Part shown: positions 61,484 to 64,000 of the stretch, one piece after another
How positions within the stretch are numbered: position 1 is the stretch's first letter
Layout of the letters: each line of letters starts with the position of its first letter
NCBI RefSeq assembly: GCF_018588945.1
Contig: NZ_JAFIWA010000001.1
Coordinates: 310,001-374,000 of the forward strand
Direction: 5' to 3'
Origin: Microbacterium flavescens
GTDB lineage: Bacteria > Actinomycetota > Actinomycetes > Actinomycetales > Microbacteriaceae
Length of the DNA: 64,000 nucleotides
Translations under genes and position numbers: made by a program
Notes under the pieces: model-generated
Told to the model about the DNA's origin: nothing
The model's database searches: none
What the model saw: the letters and a program-made list of their open reading frames with translations, nothing else

Positions 61484-62285
61484 CGTCCCCGGCGACGCCC
61501 TCGCGCCGCCCGCGCCGGCCGACGACCAGCCCTTGCTTCAGGTCAGCGGCCTCACGAAGAGCTTCGGAGCGAACACCGTGCTCCACGGCGTCGACTTCGA
61601 GGTGCGGCGCGGCGAGGTCGTCGTCCTCATCGGCCCCAGCGGGTCGGGCAAGACCACGGTGCTGCGCTCGCTGAACGGGCTCGAGACCCCCGACAGCGGC
61701 AGGCTCGAGTTCGCCGACGGCCCCCGCGTCGACTTCGCTCAGCCGGTGTCCAAGGCCGCCCGCATCGCCCTGCGCGATCGGTCGGCGATGGTGTTCCAGC
61801 ACCACAACCTGTTCCCTCACCGCACCGTGCTGCAGAACGTCATCGAAGGGCCGGTGCACGCCCACAAGGTGCCGAAGGCCGAGGCGATCGCCCGGGCCGA
61901 GGCGCTGCTCGACCGCGTCGGTCTGACCGACAAGCGCGACGCCTATCCGTTCCAGCTCTCGGGGGGCCAGCAGCAGCGGGTCGGGATCGTCCGGGCCCTC
62001 GCGCTTCAACCGTCGCTGCTCCTCTTCGACGAGCCGACGAGCGCCCTCGACTCCGAGCTGGTCGGCGAGGTCCTGCTCGTGCTGAAGGAGCTGGCCGAGG
62101 AGGGGTGGACCATGGCGATCGTGACCCACGAGCTCGCCTTCGCCCGGCAGGTCGCCGACGAGGTGCTCTTCTTCGACGACGGCGTGATCCTGGAGCGCGG
62201 CGCCCCCAAGGACCTCTTCACGAACCCGCAGCACGAGCGCACGCGCCGGTTCATCGACCGCATCCTCCGCCCCTTCGACGACTGA
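61470..62285 (+). CDS. Polar amino acid ABC ATP-binding protein
   Basis: A 271-residue ATPase with Walker A GPSGSGKTT, Q-loop FQHHNLFPHRT, signature LSGGQQQRVGI, Walker B LLLFDEPTSALDSE and switch His in VTHELAFARQVAD. It powers the importer encoded by the two genes before it. The convergent acylphosphatase gene ends 12 bases away, with no strong terminator between. Confidence 0.95.
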   Translation: MSPTDVPGDALAPPAPADDQPLLQVSGLTKSFGANTVLHGVDFEVRRGEVVVLIGPSGSGKTTVLRSLNGLETPDSGRLEFADGPRVDFAQPVSKAARIALRDRSAMVFQHHNLFPHRTVLQNVIEGPVHAHKVPKAEAIARAEALLDRVGLTDKRDAYPFQLSGGQQQRVGIVRALALQPSLLLFDEPTSALDSELVGEVLLVLKELAEEGWTMAIVTHELAFARQVADEVLFFDDGVILERGAPKDLFTNPQHERTRRFIDRILRPFDD

Positions 62286-62297
62286 CGTCCTCGCGGG

Positions 62298-62573
62298 TCA
62301 GGCGGTCGGGCGGACCTCGAAGGTCGCATCGCCGGAGGGCGCGGCATCCGTCACCGTCGCTTCCGTGACCCGCGACCCGGGCGGGCCTTCGGCCATCCAC
62401 GCGAGCACCTCGTCGATGCTGTCGTCGGATCCCTCGATCTCGGCCTCGACGGAGCCGTCCCTGCGGTTGCGCACCCATCCGGCGACGCCCGCCTCGCGGG
62501 CGACCATGCGCAGCGTGTAGCGATACCCGACGCCCTGCACCTCGCCGCGCACGACCACGTGAACGCGCTTCAT
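62298..62573 (-). CDS. acyP: Acylphosphatase
   Basis: A 91-residue enzyme that hydrolyses acyl phosphates. The active-site loop is VRGEVQGVGYRYT with catalytic Arg18; the catalytic Asn sits in AGWVRNRRDGSVE. Full normal length. TGGGAGGC lies directly before the ATG. It is convergent with the amino-acid ABC operon and divergent from the DUF1801 gene. Confidence 0.95.
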   Translation of the reverse strand: MKRVHVVVRGEVQGVGYRYTLRMVAREAGVAGWVRNRRDGSVEAEIEGSDDSIDEVLAWMAEGPPGSRVTEATVTDAAPSGDATFEVRPTA

Positions 62574-62633
62574 GCCTCCCATCGTGCCGTGCTCGGGGTG
62601 CCCATCGCGACCCGTCGATGACAAGATGCCTGC

Positions 62634-62987
62634 ATGGGAACCGTCGACGACCTGCTCGCCCAGCTCGATCCCGCCGACCGCGACGCCGTCGCCCACGTCT
62701 ACGGCCTTGCGCGCGAGGTGGTGCCCGAGGCGGAGCAGGGCCTCGGCTATGGGATGCCGGCGCTCGTCTACCGTGGCAAGCCGTTGATCTCGGTGATGCG
62801 GGCGAAGAAGCACATCGGGGTCTACCCGTTCAGTCCCGAGGCTGTGGGCTCCGTCGCCGATGCGCTCGCCGATCACCCCGGCATCGGGCTCGACAAGGGC
62901 ACGATCCGGTTCCAGCCCGAGCATCCGCTCCCCGACGAGGTCGTGCGGGCACTCGTCACCGCGCGGCGCGAGCAGATCGAGCGCTGA
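62634..62987 (+). CDS. DUF1801 (YdhG-like) protein
   Basis: A 117-residue protein of the DUF1801 family. The typical core is EVVPEAEQGLGYGMPALVYRGKPLISVMRAKKHIGVYPFSP. Related proteins fold like frataxin and have been proposed as iron chaperones, but this is not proven. It is divergent from acylphosphatase, with starts 60 bases apart. Confidence 0.82.
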   Translation: MGTVDDLLAQLDPADRDAVAHVYGLAREVVPEAEQGLGYGMPALVYRGKPLISVMRAKKHIGVYPFSPEAVGSVADALADHPGIGLDKGTIRFQPEHPLPDEVVRALVTARREQIER

Positions 62988-63001
62988 CGACCGCCACCGG
63001 C

Positions 63002-63655
63002 TCAGTGGGGGAGGACCAGGCTCACTCCGAGGCCGATCATGACGACCGCGATCACCGCGTCGAGGATGCGCCACGCGCGTGGCGTCGAGAGCCACCGCCC
63101 GAGGTAGCGCGCGCCGAACGCGAGGCCGAAGAACCAGACCACGCTGGCCGACATGGCTCCTGCGGCGAACAGCCAGCGCTGGTCGCCGTGCGTGCTGGCG
63201 ACGGTGCCGAGCAGGAAGACCGTGTCGAGGTAAACGTGAGGGTTGAGCCACGTCAGCGCCAGGCACGTGAGCACCACCGGCATCAGCCGGGTGCGAGTGG
63301 CGGTGCCGGCGCCGCGGTGGGCGCCGTGTGCGATCGGGCCGGCGTCAGCCGATGCATCCAGTCCCTGATCCGAACCCCGCCACGCACGCCGGGCAGCCAG
63401 CAGTCCGTAGCAGACGAGGAACGCCGCGCCGGCCCAGCGCACGACGTCGACGAGCCAGGGCACGGCGCCCAGCACGAGGCCGACGCCCGACACCCCGAGT
63501 GCGATGAGGAGAGCATCGGATGCCGCGCAGATCGCCGCGACGACGAAGACGTGCTCGCGCCGCAGCCCCTGGCGCAGCACGAAGAGATTCTGCGCGCCGA
63601 TCGCGACGATGAGGGAGAGGCCGAGGCCGAAGCCGGCGAGAACTGAAGTGAGCAC
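63002..63655 (-). CDS. lysE: LysE/ArgO-type amino acid exporter
   Basis: A 217-residue exporter with six membrane helices. The family motif is GLGLSLIVAIGAQNLFVLRQGLRREHVF (residues about 9-36) and a second-half LTWLNPHVYLDTVFLLG. Corynebacterium LysE and E. coli ArgO export basic amino acids. The divergent LysR-type gene is its LysG/ArgP-type activator, the classic arrangement, so induction by intracellular lysine, arginine or similar is expected. Confidence 0.93.
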   Translation of the reverse strand: MLTSVLAGFGLGLSLIVAIGAQNLFVLRQGLRREHVFVVAAICAASDALLIALGVSGVGLVLGAVPWLVDVVRWAGAAFLVCYGLLAARRAWRGSDQGLDASADAGPIAHGAHRGAGTATRTRLMPVVLTCLALTWLNPHVYLDTVFLLGTVASTHGDQRWLFAAGAMSASVVWFFGLAFGARYLGRWLSTPRAWRILDAVIAVVMIGLGVSLVLPH

Positions 63656-63702
63656 GCTTCGACGCTAAGCCGAGGTGTTGATTCAGTCCAGCTCATCATT
63701 AT

Positions 63703-63720
63703 TCAGGTGCATTAGCCTGA
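63703..63720. promoter_or_regulatory. Inverted repeat in the lysE/lysG gap
   Basis: TCAGG-N8-CCTGA (63703-63707 and 63716-63720), seven bases before the regulator's ATG and within the 71-base divergent gap. Likely part of the LysR-type regulator's binding region. Confidence 0.5.
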
Positions 63721-63726
63721 CTGTTG

Positions 63727-64000
63727 ATGAGAATCCCGTTCGAACTCACCGAGACCGTCGCCGCCGTGGTGGACGAAGGGACCTTGGATGCGGCGGCCCG
63801 CCGCCTGCACATCACGCCGTCGGCCGTGAGCCAGCGCATCAAGACGCTCGAGGAGCAACTCGGCCGCGTCGTCCTGGTGCGATCCAAGCCGGCTCGTGCG
63901 ACCGAGGCGGGTGCCGCGATCGTCCGGCTGGCCCGCCAGGCGGCGCTGCTCGAGCACGACACGCTCGCCGAGCTCGGCGCCGACCCGCATGCCGGCGCTC
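63727..64000 (+). CDS. lysG: LysG/ArgP-type LysR regulator, 3' part missing
   Basis: The first 91 residues are visible: the LysR helix-turn-helix (AVVDEGTLDAAARRLHITPSAVSQRIKTLEEQLG) followed by VVLVRSKPARATEAGAAIV. This matches the ArgP/LysG group, in which RxxP and TEAG are typical. The gene runs off the window. It is divergent from the LysE-type exporter, which it most likely activates when basic amino acids accumulate. Confidence 0.9.
   Translation, partial: MRIPFELTETVAAVVDEGTLDAAARRLHITPSAVSQRIKTLEEQLGRVVLVRSKPARATEAGAAIVRLARQAALLEHDTLAELGADPHAGA

Overview
The window is high-GC chromosomal DNA from an actinobacterium, most likely a Microbacteriaceae member close to Microbacterium. This rests on the strong G/C third-position bias, many GTG starts and 4-base ATGA/GTGA overlaps, many apparently leaderless genes (a -10 box 6-7 bases before the start codon), an F420-dependent oxidoreductase, a DUF2510 protein, the tRNA-Trp/secE/nusG/rplK/rplA block, and a family of short intergenic repeats. 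It looks like core plus niche-metabolism chromosome. I see no prophage, transposase, integrase, CRISPR array or rRNA.

Layout. 1-4.5 kb: amidase, agmatine deiminase, TetR regulator, cysteine hydrolase and F420 enzyme (polyamine/amide nitrogen use). 4.5-7.7 kb: two GT2 glycosyltransferases, a heme-oxygenase-like diiron oxidase (HDO) with a complete ligand set, and a CDGSH iron-sulfur protein; this is the best candidate for an undescribed pathway. 7.7-10.2 kb: SDR, a half-size solute-binding lipoprotein and a CDF transporter with altered metal-site residues. 10.2-17.7 kb: ROK regulator, a ribose/inositol-type ABC importer and two sugar-catabolic enzymes. 17.8-21.5 kb: DUF2510 protein, TauE/SafE exporter, HadA/HadB-like dehydratase subunits and murB. 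21.5-24.3 kb: OmpR-type two-component system and a PepSY protein, linked by matching direct repeats. 24.4-29.4 kb: aminotransferase, drug-type ABC exporter and a LiaSR/DesKR-type two-component system. 29.4-34.6 kb: glyoxylate shunt (aceA, aceB) with its RamB-like regulator. 34.6-41.6 kb: secreted GH144/glycoamylase-like enzyme, TetR, GH1 beta-glucosidase and a CUT1 sugar ABC importer. The same 29-bp operator lies before both transcription units. 41.7-51.7 kb: putrescine/GABA catabolism under a PucR regulator. 51.7-53.4 kb: GIY-YIG protein bracketed by repeats, TPR-like protein and PNPOx-like protein. 53.5-56.4 kb: tRNA-Trp, secE, nusG, rplK, rplA. 56.6-59.8 kb: LuxR regulator, small PQ-loop-like membrane protein and nitronate monooxygenase. 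59.9-62.3 kb: polar amino-acid (cystine-type) ABC importer. 62.3-64 kb: acylphosphatase, DUF1801 protein, LysE-type exporter and the start of its divergent LysG-type regulator.

How it fits together. Agmatine deiminase, amine oxidase, GABA transaminase, succinate-semialdehyde dehydrogenase and an APC permease allow growth on polyamines, with carbon entering the TCA cycle as succinate and the glyoxylate shunt next door. The glucan locus would cut an external beta-glucan, import the oligomers and hydrolyse them inside the cell. No stretch longer than about 300 bases lacks a gene. The longer gaps hold terminators, operators or the palindromic repeat family.
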